Source of the DNA: an uncultured Pseudomonadota bacterium
GTDB taxonomy: Bacteria; Pseudomonadota; Alphaproteobacteria; Rs-D84
Reading direction: 5' to 3'
Assembly: GCA_902801125.1 (NCBI GenBank)
Contig: CADCGT010000007.1
Span: 1 to 63,364 of the forward strand
DNA length: 63,364 nucleotides
The notes under the pieces were generated by a model. That model worked only from the letters and a program-made list of their open reading frames with translations. It did not search any database and had not been told where the DNA came from. The position numbers were made by a program, and so were the translations under genes. Positions 1 to 8,801 of this stretch are shown piece by piece. Numbering within the stretch: position 1 is the first letter of the stretch; every line of letters begins with the position of its first letter.

Positions 1-895
1 CGGCGAAAATATTCCGACAAGTAAATCCTATGTAGATTCAAAACTGGGCGAAAAACAAGACATTATTCCGGCGAATGATGGCACGACACAGGTTTTAACA
101 AACACCGGCACGGCGGGCGAATACGGCACCAAGGGAATATATGATGCAAATGGCGCGTATGCAACACAAACGCAAAACCTGGTGGACGCGGCAACAATGA
201 ATGCGGGCGTCCAAAACGCAATCGATTCGGAATTTCAATGTATTGAATATAACGAGAGTGGCGAATGTCTGTTGATGGATGTGTTCGGTCCATCGCCACA
301 GCAAATAATACCACACGAATACACACAAATTGAATATATTGAATCAGACGGTTCGCAATATATTGGTACTGGAATAAAACTGACAAACAATGTTGGTTTT
401 ATGGTGACCTATTCTTTTACGGAAATAAAAAGTTTATCCTATATACTTGGTTCTTACACACCGCATTACTATCTTGGAATAACCAGTACCGGTAACATGC
501 TTATATCTTATGGACCCACTGCCGACCACGGGGTTCTCTCGATTGCAAAAGATAAATTTTCAACGGAAACTTATACAGCCAAGGTAAATTATAATAATTC
601 CCATATTGCCGAATTTGTTGGAATCAAAAGCGCGGTAATGCCAGAAGAAAATTTTTCATCCGACAGAACCATGTATTTGTTTAGATTAAATAATGGAGCG
701 CTGCCATCAAAATCACGAATTTATAAATTGCAAATCACCGATGGCACTGAATTGGTCCGCAACTTTATCCCTGCACGGCGGAATTCCGACGGGGTGCTGG
801 GGATGTATGATATGGTCACAAATACTTTCTTTACAAACCACGGCTCCGGCAAATTTATCGGTGGACCGGTCGTGTATTTGCCGGTTGGGAATTAA
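1..895 (+). CDS. Secreted/surface protein with C-terminal LamG-like domain, 5' partial
   Basis: The reading frame is open from base 2, so the gene begins before the window; an internal GTG at 182 is not the real start. The visible N-terminal part (SYVDSKLGEKQDI, then TGTAGEYGTKGIYDANG) matches the layout of the two full-length paralogues at 9999-10568 and 25468-26052: a YVD motif after the signal peptide, then Gly/Thr/Asn-rich sequence. After a short Cys-containing segment (FQCIEYNESGECLLMD) the C-terminal half starts with YTQIEYIESDGSQYIGTGI, which is typical of concanavalin/laminin-G-like domains in surface or phage-like proteins of gut bacteria. Function is unknown; export and carbohydrate or surface binding are inferences. 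Confidence 0.6.
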   Translation, partial: GENIPTSKSYVDSKLGEKQDIIPANDGTTQVLTNTGTAGEYGTKGIYDANGAYATQTQNLVDAATMNAGVQNAIDSEFQCIEYNESGECLLMDVFGPSPQQIIPHEYTQIEYIESDGSQYIGTGIKLTNNVGFMVTYSFTEIKSLSYILGSYTPHYYLGITSTGNMLISYGPTADHGVLSIAKDKFSTETYTAKVNYNNSHIAEFVGIKSAVMPEENFSSDRTMYLFRLNNGALPSKSRIYKLQITDGTELVRNFIPARRNSDGVLGMYDMVTNTFFTNHGSGKFIGGPVVYLPVGN

Positions 896-903
896 AATTT
901 TGC

Positions 904-1506
904 CTATCTGGATTTTGGCAATTTATAGAAACGCGTGTTTTTAAGAATTGTCATATCCGATTTCAAATCCCGTATTCGCAACACGGCCGAATTATCTATG
1001 TGTGTGTTCAGGCATTTGTCCAAGAACATATAAGATTTAAAATTATCCCCCGATTCCAAATAGCACAGCATAAAGTTTATAACCCCACCATGCGTCACAA
1101 CCAAGATATTTTTATCGTAATCGACAGATTTCAAAAATTCAGCGGAACGCGCAAACGCATCTTCAAATGATTCTGCGCCAAAATAAGTTGGGGTTGTAAA
1201 AAACGCCTCTATCTCATGCGGGTCCAACATACGACGTATCATACCGGTCAATTTCCCGAAATCGTATTCACGCAGGCGCGCATCGTATTCCACGCGCAGA
1301 TTCAATTTATTTCCAATTATATTTGCGGTTTCCGTCGCACGCGATAAATTGGACGAAACAATATATTCGAAATTAAATCGCGCCAAGCGATCCGCCGCAA
1401 TGTTTGCCTGGGCCCGGCCGATATCGTTTAATGGCACGTCCGCCACGCCTTGAATTTTATCCAGGCCGTTCCAATCAGTTTGTCCATGTCGCACAATGTA
1501 TAACAT
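904..1506 (-). CDS. Histidine phosphatase family protein (phosphoglycerate mutase-like)
   Basis: 200 residues. The N-terminus MLYIVRHGQTDWN carries the RHG catalytic motif whose His is phosphorylated in this superfamily. The second catalytic His is in VVTHGG near residue 140, and SNLSRATETA is the usual supporting Arg region. The family includes phosphoglycerate mutases, alpha-ribazole phosphatases (CobC) and broad phosphatases; the sequence alone does not separate these. It is a complete cytoplasmic protein, convergent with the preceding secreted-protein gene. The Shine-Dalgarno is weak, but the start at 1506 is the only one that keeps the RHG strand. Confidence 0.85.
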   Translation of the reverse strand: MLYIVRHGQTDWNGLDKIQGVADVPLNDIGRAQANIAADRLARFNFEYIVSSNLSRATETANIIGNKLNLRVEYDARLREYDFGKLTGMIRRMLDPHEIEAFFTTPTYFGAESFEDAFARSAEFLKSVDYDKNILVVTHGGVINFMLCYLESGDNFKSYMFLDKCLNTHIDNSAVLRIRDLKSDMTILKNTRFYKLPKSR

Positions 1507-1655
1507 ACGACCAGTATAAAATAAATGGGACAGATGTCAAATTGTATTACATTACATATTTGGCCCGCCTGCGCCGGGGTGACAACAAATTGCATTTGCA
1601 ATTTATTTTTACTGCACTTCGTTTGTAAAAATCCGTCCGATCGCGGCAAAAATTA

Positions 1656-1675
1656 AAACGCCCAAACGGGCGTTT
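1656..1675 (-). terminator. Terminator downstream of tRNA-Ala
   Basis: AAACGCCC and GGGCGTTT form an 8-bp stem with a 4-base loop. On the minus strand it is followed by a T-rich run, directly downstream of tRNA-Ala. Confidence 0.7.
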
Positions 1676-1682
1676 GAATTTT

Positions 1683-1758
1683 TGGTGGAGCTGATCGGAC
1701 TCGAACCGACGACCCCTTGCATGCCATGCAAGTGCTCTACCAACTGAGCTACAACCCC
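1683..1758 (-). tRNA. tRNA-Ala (GGC)
   Basis: The reverse complement folds as a complete 76-nt tRNA beginning GGGGTTGTAGCTCAG and ending AGCTCCACCA, so the CCA is encoded. The anticodon stem CTTGC/GCAAG encloses the loop ATGGCAT, giving anticodon GGC. The T arm has the usual GGTTCGAGTCC. An overlapping short minus-strand reading frame is an artefact of this gene. Confidence 0.95.
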
Positions 1759-1843
1759 ATATCGGAAACCTATTTTATATTTCTTCTTGCCAAATGTCAA
1801 ATATATTTGCTAACCTTTGGGTAAAGCATAAGGAGTTTTATAC

Positions 1844-2404
1844 ATGGATTATCAATCTTTAAAGGCCGAAGTCGAACAAAAAACCGCACAAACTATTGAT
1901 GTTTTGCGCAATGAATATGCCGGTTTGCGCACCGGACGCGCGTCAACACACTTGCTTGATGGGGTGCGGGTCAACACATATGGTTCTGATATGCCGTTGA
2001 ATCAATTGGCAACCGTTTCAACCCCGGATAACCAGACATTGACCGTTACCGTGTGGGATATGTCAAATGTCGGTGCCGTTGAAAAGGCGATTCGTGATTC
2101 TGGGCTGGGGTTGAACCCAATGAGTGCCGGCGCCGTTATACGCCTGAATATGCCGCCGCTTACCGAAGAACGTCGCAAAGAATTGACCAAGGTTGCCGGC
2201 AAATACGCCGAAGAAGCCAAGATTTCTATGCGCAACATTCGTCAAGACGCAATGGGAAAAATCAAACGCGCCGTCACCGATAAAGAAATTTCCGAAGATG
2301 ACCAACGCAAATTTGAAACCGATTTGCAAAAGGTGTTTGATGCACGCGTGGCCGAAGTGGATTCAATCGCCAAACAGAAAGAAGCGGACATCATGTCTGT
2401 GTAG
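1844..2404 (+). CDS. frr: Ribosome recycling factor
   Basis: 186 residues, the normal family length. RRF works with EF-G to split post-termination ribosomes. Visible family features are the N-terminal helix ending LRTGRAST and the C-terminal helical region with RRKELTKVAGKYAEEAKISM and RNIRQDA. An AAGGAG site lies 8 bases before the ATG. It is the first gene of a run with uppS, cdsA, rseP and bamA, the standard alphaproteobacterial order joining translation and envelope biogenesis. Confidence 0.97.
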   Translation: MDYQSLKAEVEQKTAQTIDVLRNEYAGLRTGRASTHLLDGVRVNTYGSDMPLNQLATVSTPDNQTLTVTVWDMSNVGAVEKAIRDSGLGLNPMSAGAVIRLNMPPLTEERRKELTKVAGKYAEEAKISMRNIRQDAMGKIKRAVTDKEISEDDQRKFETDLQKVFDARVAEVDSIAKQKEADIMSV

Positions 2405-2442
2405 ATGCGCGCGTGGTTTAACGATAAATATTGGATGTGAAA

Positions 2443-3207
2443 ATGTTTAATCTGTTCAAGAAAAAATCTGATTCGGTTGCACCAACGAAAATTCCAAAAC
2501 ATATCGCATTTATTTGCGATGGAAATCGCCGCTGGGCCGAAGCGCGTGGTTTGCCGCCATTGATGGGGCATCGCGCGGGAATTGCAAATTTTGAAAATTT
2601 GGTTGATTGGTTTATTGCACGCGGTGTGACAACAATTACATTCTTTATATTTTCAACCGAAAATTGGAATCGGTCCAAGGAAGAAGTCGATTTCTTGATG
2701 GATTTATTTTATTCGGAATTAAAGAAAAACCTTAAACACGCGATAGAAAAAAATTTGCGCTATCGCGTGATTGGTTCGCGCGAACGTTTGCCGAAACGGT
2801 TGGCCGATATGTGCGACAAATTGGAATCAGAATCCGCGGAAAACACGGCCGGCACGGTTGTGTTTGCATTAAACTATGGTGGCCAGGCCGAAATTATTGA
2901 TGCGGTCAATGCCGCCGTTCGTGCGGGCGAACAGGTCACCGCCGAAACATTTGAAACATTTCTTGATACCGGGGATTTATTACCTATTGATTTAATGGTA
3001 CGGACAAGCAATGAATTTAGAATTTCTAACTTTCTGTTGTGGAAATTGGCGTATGCAGAATTGTTGTTTGTGCCGGAACATTGGCCAGATTTGGTAAAGT
3101 CAGAACGGCTTTGGCAATTTGTTTTGGACGAATATGCGGGCCGCAATCGCCGGTTTGGTGGCGGGAAAAAGGCGAACTATGCCGGACGCAAAAAAACGGG
3201 GAAATAA
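2443..3207 (+). CDS. uppS: Isoprenyl transferase (undecaprenyl diphosphate synthase)
   Basis: 254 residues. Condenses isopentenyl diphosphate with farnesyl diphosphate to make the C55 lipid carrier for peptidoglycan and LPS. The P-loop Asp/Asn region is FICDGNRRWAE near the N-terminus; FIFSTENWNR and RTSNEFRISNFLLWKLAY are the conserved substrate-binding blocks, followed by FVPEHWPD. The canonical DGNGRWA is here DGNRRWA and RTSGEQR is RTSNEFR, so the site is slightly divergent. I chose ATG at 2443; an in-frame TTG at 2431 is the alternative. It ends one base before cdsA. Confidence 0.93.
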   Translation: MFNLFKKKSDSVAPTKIPKHIAFICDGNRRWAEARGLPPLMGHRAGIANFENLVDWFIARGVTTITFFIFSTENWNRSKEEVDFLMDLFYSELKKNLKHAIEKNLRYRVIGSRERLPKRLADMCDKLESESAENTAGTVVFALNYGGQAEIIDAVNAAVRAGEQVTAETFETFLDTGDLLPIDLMVRTSNEFRISNFLLWKLAYAELLFVPEHWPDLVKSERLWQFVLDEYAGRNRRFGGGKKANYAGRKKTGK

Positions 3208-3208
3208 A

Positions 3209-3859
3209 ATGTCAGAAACAATGAACAGAATTTTAATTGCATGCGGAATGTTGGCCGTTGTAGGAATCGCAATTTTGTTGGAACGCGGTGGCGTGCCGGG
3301 TGTATATTGGCTTTGCGTTGGGGTTGCATTTGCGATGATGTTGGAATTTGTTGTGTGCCTTTGGCGTGCGCCGCGTGATGTTATGTTTAACACAAAAAAC
3401 ATTGCGCTGTTTTTGGGATTCTTGGCATTGTTGGGGTTGGATTTTTATACCATGTTGACCCTTGGGCATCGGCCAATGATGATTCTTATGATTTTGGTCA
3501 TCGTGTGCGCAAGTGATATTTCCGCGTGGTTTTTTGGGCGACAAATCGGTGGCGACAAAATGTGGGAACGCATTTCTGAACACAAAACATGGGCCGGCCA
3601 AATTGCAGGCATAATCGGCGGAACGATCGCGGCAATCGCATATGGACACTGGGCAATGGGGACATTTGTTTCGCAAATGGTGTGGATTGGAATTGGGATT
3701 GCGTTGCTGTCGCAATACGGTGATTTAACCGCAAGTTTTGTAAAACGCAGATTAAAAATCAAAGATTTCAGTCATGTATTAGGGGGACATGGCGGAATTA
3801 TCGACCGATTTGACGGTTGGATTTACGTATTACCCATAATACTGGCAATGTTGGCATAG
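3209..3859 (+). CDS. cdsA: Phosphatidate cytidylyltransferase
   Basis: 216 residues, mostly hydrophobic, with about six membrane segments. Makes CDP-diacylglycerol from CTP and phosphatidate for phospholipid synthesis. The C-terminal family signature is present: SFVKRRLKIKDFSHVLGGHG followed by GIIDRFD, with the metal-binding Asp residues. It starts at MSETMN right after the uppS stop, where the frame also extends upstream but inside uppS. It is shorter than the usual 260-290 residues, which suggests loss of N-terminal transmembrane helices. Confidence 0.92.
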   Translation: MSETMNRILIACGMLAVVGIAILLERGGVPGVYWLCVGVAFAMMLEFVVCLWRAPRDVMFNTKNIALFLGFLALLGLDFYTMLTLGHRPMMILMILVIVCASDISAWFFGRQIGGDKMWERISEHKTWAGQIAGIIGGTIAAIAYGHWAMGTFVSQMVWIGIGIALLSQYGDLTASFVKRRLKIKDFSHVLGGHGGIIDRFDGWIYVLPIILAMLA

Positions 3860-3873
3860 GACAAAAGGAAAGG

Positions 3874-4938
3874 ATGGATATTATGCATACGATAACGACC
3901 ATTATTGCACTGTTGATTGTTTTGGGTGTTGTGGTGTTTATACACGAATTGGGTCATTTTTTGGCGGCGCGTTGGGCGGGCGTTCGTGTCGATGCATTTT
4001 CTATTGGTTTCGGACCGGCGATTGTAAAGTGGACTGATAAACGCGGAACGGTGTGGAAAATTGCCTGTCTGCCGCTTGGGGGGTATGTGTCCATATATGG
4101 TCAAGAAGATATGTTCAACCGCAAAAAATATAACGATTTGCCAAAGGCAAAAAAGGTTGGACATTACCTGGCCGCCCCGGCGTGGAAGCAATTTATTATT
4201 ATCGGCGCGGGTGTATTTATGAACTTTATGTTGGCGTGGGGAATATATTCGTCGATATTTATGTTCAAACCGCGCAATGTGCAATTGCCCGTCGTAGCCC
4301 AGGTTATACAAGAATCTGTGGCGTTCAAGGCCGGTGTCAAATCGGGTGATGTTATTGTAAAAATAGATAATAAAAAAATAACAAACTGGGGCGAATTGGT
4401 CATTGCCAAAGAATTGGCGGCAAATCATCCGGCGCGTGTCGTGATTGCACGTGGCGACGAATTGGTAAATGTCGAATTGACGCCGGCGCCGCGCTGGGGC
4501 CTTGTCGCAGACGGCAGTAAAACCGAATTTCGCAAGAAAGGGTTCTTTGGGGCAATCTATGCCGGCGCGCGCGAAACATATTATCAATCAAAAACTTTGT
4601 TGGTTGTGTTAAAACAAATTGTGACCGGTGACCGTTCAACAAAACAATTGGGTTCGTTTATCACCATAGCCCAGGTTTCCGGCAAGGCATTGGCAACCGG
4701 GTTCTTTGCGTTGTTGTCGATTATTGCCCTGTTGTCGGTGAATTTGGGTGTGATAAACCTTTTGCCGTTGCCGGTGTTGGACGGCGGATATTTGCTGATT
4801 TTAATTATAGAGGCCATAACCCGCAGAAAACTTGGTGGGCGCGGTATGGAAATTGTTATTATATGCGGTTGGGTATTTTTGGCATTTGTGTTTGCATTAA
4901 CAATGTGGAATGATTTGGCACGGGTGTTTGGATTATGA
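3874..4938 (+). CDS. rseP: Site-2 intramembrane zinc metalloprotease
   Basis: 354 residues. An inner-membrane protease that cuts membrane-embedded substrates such as anti-sigma factors and signal-peptide remnants. The zinc-binding HELGH is at residues 24-28 in the first membrane helix, a single PDZ domain spans roughly 120-210 (VIQESVAFKAGVKSGDVIVK), and the second zinc motif LLPLPVLDGG is in the C-terminal membrane part. AAAGGAAAGG precedes ATG 3874 (ATG 3883 is also possible). Its stop overlaps the bamA start by 4 bases, so the two are translationally coupled. Confidence 0.94.
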   Translation: MDIMHTITTIIALLIVLGVVVFIHELGHFLAARWAGVRVDAFSIGFGPAIVKWTDKRGTVWKIACLPLGGYVSIYGQEDMFNRKKYNDLPKAKKVGHYLAAPAWKQFIIIGAGVFMNFMLAWGIYSSIFMFKPRNVQLPVVAQVIQESVAFKAGVKSGDVIVKIDNKKITNWGELVIAKELAANHPARVVIARGDELVNVELTPAPRWGLVADGSKTEFRKKGFFGAIYAGARETYYQSKTLLVVLKQIVTGDRSTKQLGSFITIAQVSGKALATGFFALLSIIALLSVNLGVINLLPLPVLDGGYLLILIIEAITRRKLGGRGMEIVIICGWVFLAFVFALTMWNDLARVFGL

Positions 4939-7199
4939 TGAATAAAGGACTGTTTTTATTTGGTTTAACTTTTGTTGCGTCTGGCGCATTTGCGGCGACC
5001 GTTTCGCGCATCGATGTGTCGGGCAATAATCGCATGGATGCGGAATCTGTGCGAATATTGGCGGATGTGCGGGTTGGCGAAAATGTGACCGATGTTCGCA
5101 CAAATAAAATCGCCAAACAATTACAGGAAAGCGGTTATTTTTCCACTGTGTCGGTGCGTATGGACGGTGGTGTCATGAAAATAAAAATTACCGAGGCACC
5201 AATTGTCAATATGGTCACGGTCGAAGGTAATGACGAAGTTTCCACCGACGATTTGAAAAAAGAAATTAAATTAAAAGAACGTTCGCCTTTTGATCAAACG
5301 GTTATCGGGGCGGATGTTGGCCGAATGCTTACCATATATCAACGCAAGGGATTCTTTGGCACGAAAATCGAACCGAAAAAAATATCATTGGATGATAATC
5401 GGGTGAACGTCGTGTACGAAATAACCGAAGGTCACCCAACATACATTCGCGATATTGATTTTACCGGAAATGAAAAATTCAGTGGGCGTACACTGCGCGG
5501 TGAAATATTATCACGCGAACACGCTTGGTGGCGTTTTATGACGCAATTTGATGTGTACGACGAAGACCGTATTATGTATGACCAACAAATGTTGCGGCAA
5601 TTTTACCTGCGCAATGGGTATGTAGATTTTGCGGTGAAAAGTGCGCGTGGAACATTTACCCCGGACCGTGAATACTATTCGGTGGTGTTTGATGTTGACG
5701 AAGGGCCAAAATACAAAATTGGAAAGGTAAAAATTGATAATCCATTTGACGATGTGCCAAATGATGAACTGTACGATGTGTTAAAGGTTTCTGGGGGCGA
5801 CACATATAATGTCGATAAAGTGGAAGAAACGATTTCTGCGCTGCGTGGGGCGGTTGCCGAACATGGATACGCGTTTATAAATGTTGAACCGGTGCCGACA
5901 AAAAATGATGATGCACGCACCATAGATTTGAACTTCAAAATTCAAAAAACAAATCGTATTTATCTGAATTCTGTCAATATTTTGGGCAATGTGCGAACAT
6001 TTGATTCGGTTATAAATCAATTGATTCCGATGCGTGCGGGTGACCCGTTTTCGTTGCAGACAATTGAACAGGGCCGGCAACGTTTAATGCGCACGCGGTA
6101 TTTCAAAGATGTACAAATGGTGCCAAGTCGTATCGCCGATGCAAATATGATGAACCTTGATATCAAGGTTGAAGAACAACCAACCGGCGAATTATCCGGT
6201 GGATTCGGTTGGTCAAATATAAATGGATTTATGTTGGATGCCGGTATCACGGAAAGTAATTTTATGGGCCGTGGTCAAACGGTGCAACTGCGCGGGTCAA
6301 TCGCACAGTATCAAAAACAGGCATTGTTCAGTTTCACAGAACCGTTCCTGTTTGGGCGCGCATTGTCCGCCGGGTTTGATGTGTCGTATACAATGTATAA
6401 CTATAAACATTTGGGTGGTTTTGGATATGATCGTGATTCACTTACTATTGCGGGGCGCCTGGGTTGGCAATTGACCGACCATTGGTCCCAGACATTACGA
6501 TTGTCTGCATCATTCGATCAAAACTATGACCTCCAGGTTGGCGGTTGGCAAAAGGCACAGTTATACACATTGGGGACATATCTGAAATATTATAACCTTG
6601 ACACAAATTTTGAACAAAATACTCATACTGGTTTGGTTGGAAACATTGGGGTGGCATATACCGGGTTTGGTGGAACCGAAACATTTATGCGATACAGTGC
6701 CGATGCAACCGCGATGGTTAAGTTTTTGGAAGATCGTTGGCAATTACGGACTTCGTTGGATTTCGGTTATATTCAAACAATTGGCGAAGATTATGTTCCG
6801 CGTGTTTATCGTTATTTCCTTGGCGGGGAATCGTTGCGTGGGTTTGATATCGCCGGCGTGGGGAGTCGTAATTGGGCGTACCAGTCTTATTCACTTGGCG
6901 GCATGTGGAAGGTCAATGGTTCAACGCAATTAAATTTCCCAATCTTTATCCCGGACGAATACCAGATTAAAGGTTTCGTATTTATGGACTATGGTATTTT
7001 GGGCAAACCGCCGGCACGGGAAGATACATACCTTGGGCGGCCGAATTTCATAGACAGCGGTATTCGCACATCCGTCGGTGTCGGTATTTATTGGAACACG
7101 CCAATGGGGCCAATGAATTTCAGTTGGGGTTGGCCGTTAAAAATGGGCGAGCATGACCGCGAACGCCGTTTCTTGTTGTCATTTGAAACCCAGTTTTAA
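4935..7199 (+). CDS. bamA: Outer membrane protein assembly factor BamA
   Basis: 754 residues. Central component of the BAM machine that folds beta-barrel proteins into the outer membrane. A signal peptide ends at GAFA (about residue 20). Five POTRA domains follow to about residue 410 (repeated patterns such as VEGNDEVSTDDLKKEI and DFTGNEKFSGRTLRGEI). The C-terminal Omp85 barrel includes GGFGWSNINGF, the RYFLGGESLRGFD motif of strands around lid loop 6, and ends with Phe, the usual barrel terminus. The start overlaps rseP. Confidence 0.97.
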   Translation: MMNKGLFLFGLTFVASGAFAATVSRIDVSGNNRMDAESVRILADVRVGENVTDVRTNKIAKQLQESGYFSTVSVRMDGGVMKIKITEAPIVNMVTVEGNDEVSTDDLKKEIKLKERSPFDQTVIGADVGRMLTIYQRKGFFGTKIEPKKISLDDNRVNVVYEITEGHPTYIRDIDFTGNEKFSGRTLRGEILSREHAWWRFMTQFDVYDEDRIMYDQQMLRQFYLRNGYVDFAVKSARGTFTPDREYYSVVFDVDEGPKYKIGKVKIDNPFDDVPNDELYDVLKVSGGDTYNVDKVEETISALRGAVAEHGYAFINVEPVPTKNDDARTIDLNFKIQKTNRIYLNSVNILGNVRTFDSVINQLIPMRAGDPFSLQTIEQGRQRLMRTRYFKDVQMVPSRIADANMMNLDIKVEEQPTGELSGGFGWSNINGFMLDAGITESNFMGRGQTVQLRGSIAQYQKQALFSFTEPFLFGRALSAGFDVSYTMYNYKHLGGFGYDRDSLTIAGRLGWQLTDHWSQTLRLSASFDQNYDLQVGGWQKAQLYTLGTYLKYYNLDTNFEQNTHTGLVGNIGVAYTGFGGTETFMRYSADATAMVKFLEDRWQLRTSLDFGYIQTIGEDYVPRVYRYFLGGESLRGFDIAGVGSRNWAYQSYSLGGMWKVNGSTQLNFPIFIPDEYQIKGFVFMDYGILGKPPAREDTYLGRPNFIDSGIRTSVGVGIYWNTPMGPMNFSWGWPLKMGEHDRERRFLLSFETQF

Positions 7200-7268
7200 T
7201 TGTGCTATTTACACTTGACCGGGGGCGCAGAATTTTTTTATAATCAAAACAAACATGGGGGAAAGGAT

Positions 7269-7415
7269 ATGAAAAAAATTATTATTGGTTTATTCGTTGG
7301 CTTGGCATTGGCCGCCTGTGGCCAGATTTATGACCGTGAACCGGTTGGTGTCGGTTATGATACAAACGAATTGAAATTAAGTCCGTGCGCGTGCATTATG
7401 GTATATCGCGCCTAG
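7269..7415 (+). CDS. Small lipoprotein (48 aa)
   Basis: Begins MKKIIIGLFVGLALAACGQ, a clear lipoprotein signal with lipobox LAAC; the mature part is only about 30 residues with two more Cys near the end (SPCACIMVY). GGGGGAAAGG lies just before the ATG, which fixes the start although the frame is open upstream. It precedes two VirB8-like genes, so a VirB7-like role in a type IV secretion apparatus is possible, but that rests on position only. Confidence 0.65.
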   Translation: MKKIIIGLFVGLALAACGQIYDREPVGVGYDTNELKLSPCACIMVYRA

Positions 7416-7446
7416 GGCGTGCCAGGCGCGACCAAGGGAGGGGCCG

Positions 7447-8139
7447 TTGGATTACCCAGATGATTTTGATACATCTGCCATGCCGGCGGGAAAGCATATT
7501 GCGATTTCCCGCACGTTTGGCATATGGTCAATAATCGCGTTTTTGGTTATAATTGCGTGCTGTGTCGCGATGCCTTGGTTGATAAAAAACCGGACAATAA
7601 ATCCGTTTATGATATATGTAGATGGGCCAAATGGCGCATGGGAATTGGTTGGGCGCACGTCGCTTGAACGCAGTATGCCATACTATGAATCTGTTCAGCG
7701 CGCATTGGTTGGTATCTTTACGGAAAAATGGTTTACCATTTCGGCCAGTGCCGAAAAAAATTCACTGAATTGGGACCGCCAAAATCGCGATACGGTATGT
7801 AATCGCCGCGTGCCAATTACATTTGCGCAATCGGATGGGGGTGATATATACTGTATGGCCGGGGAATCAATATATAAAATGTTTTCCGAAGATGTTTTGC
7901 CGATGTATCACGAATATGAATCAAATGGCGAAACGTGGTATGTTGACTCAAACAGAATTCAAATCGAACCGGTTGGCACGGTATCCGAACTTGGCGGAAC
8001 ATGGATGGCACACGCAACCATTCGTTCGACCGCGCGGGGTAATTTTTCGGTTATAGTATATGCCAAGGTTGCCCGCGACAGCGGTCATCCACAAACATTG
8101 GGATACTATATTGCCGGGTTTAATTCATACAGGGAATAA
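7447..8139 (+). CDS. VirB8-like type IV secretion protein (copy 1)
   Basis: 230 residues, starting at TTG 7447 behind a strong GGGAGGGG site. A short cytoplasmic N-terminus, one membrane helix (WSIIAFLVIIACCVAMPWLI) and a periplasmic domain ending VYAKVARDSGHPQTLGYYI and AGFNSYRE. This resembles VirB8/TrbF family endings. VirB8 is the inner-membrane assembly factor of type IV secretion channels. The next gene, one base downstream, has the same architecture, so these are probably tandem paralogues. The family call is by pattern only. Confidence 0.5.
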   Translation: MDYPDDFDTSAMPAGKHIAISRTFGIWSIIAFLVIIACCVAMPWLIKNRTINPFMIYVDGPNGAWELVGRTSLERSMPYYESVQRALVGIFTEKWFTISASAEKNSLNWDRQNRDTVCNRRVPITFAQSDGGDIYCMAGESIYKMFSEDVLPMYHEYESNGETWYVDSNRIQIEPVGTVSELGGTWMAHATIRSTARGNFSVIVYAKVARDSGHPQTLGYYIAGFNSYRE

Positions 8140-8140
8140 A

Positions 8141-8797
8141 ATGAAAAAATTGTTTGGATATATTATCGGATTTGCGACCATATTGATGGTATTTGCGATG
8201 ATATATATCGTTGGCGCGATGTATGATGCCGGCAATCGTGTCACGGTTGAACCATATTTCTTTCGGACCGGTATGAACGCCGTGAACCAGGTTGGCACCC
8301 CGCGAACCATGGCGGATATTGGTCAACGCAAGATGCGCGATTGGTTGATTCAAAAATTTGTTATTGAATATTTCTATGTTGTGCCGGACGTTGAAAATGT
8401 CGCATTGCGGACACGGGGGCGCACAAATAATATCGGCATTATGGCGGATTCAAATGTTTCAAAGTATTGGGAAAAAAGTGTTGTGCCGGAATTACGTGAA
8501 TTGGCGGGTGCGGGTGTGATGCGTCGCGTTCGCGTGTTTAATGAAATCTTTAAACCGAACGGCAGTGATTATTGGCATGTTGATTATGAATTAAAAACGT
8601 GGTATAAATCAAATAATATGAATGAAGTCCCAGAAATCACACGCGGAACAATGTATATCAAATTGCAAAACGACGACATTGTTGGGCAATTGAAAAGCAA
8701 CATCGAAGATGTGCAAAAATGGTTGTTTGCCGGATATGACCCGGCGGCCGTGTTTGTGTTTCGCGTGACCGATATACAATTTGACAGGAAACAGTAA
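8141..8797 (+). CDS. VirB8-like type IV secretion protein (copy 2)
   Basis: 218 residues with AGGGAA before the ATG. One N-terminal membrane helix (FGYIIGFATILMVFAMIYIV) and a periplasmic alpha/beta domain (MRDWLIQKFVIEYFYVV, SDYWHVDYELKTWY). Size and topology equal copy 1, though sequence similarity is weak by eye. Translationally tight with its neighbours (1 base from copy 1, 4 bases to the next start). It could be another periplasmic component of the same secretion system; the assignment is an inference. Confidence 0.45.
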   Translation: MKKLFGYIIGFATILMVFAMIYIVGAMYDAGNRVTVEPYFFRTGMNAVNQVGTPRTMADIGQRKMRDWLIQKFVIEYFYVVPDVENVALRTRGRTNNIGIMADSNVSKYWEKSVVPELRELAGAGVMRRVRVFNEIFKPNGSDYWHVDYELKTWYKSNNMNEVPEITRGTMYIKLQNDDIVGQLKSNIEDVQKWLFAGYDPAAVFVFRVTDIQFDRKQ

Positions 8798-8801
8798 AAA
8801 A

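Noticed and set aside
1609..1800. Minus-strand frame of 63 codons
   Set aside because: It is the translation of tRNA-Ala and its flanks.
3823..4587. 254-codon minus-strand frame opposite rseP
   Set aside because: Shadow of a well-supported gene; no ribosome site.
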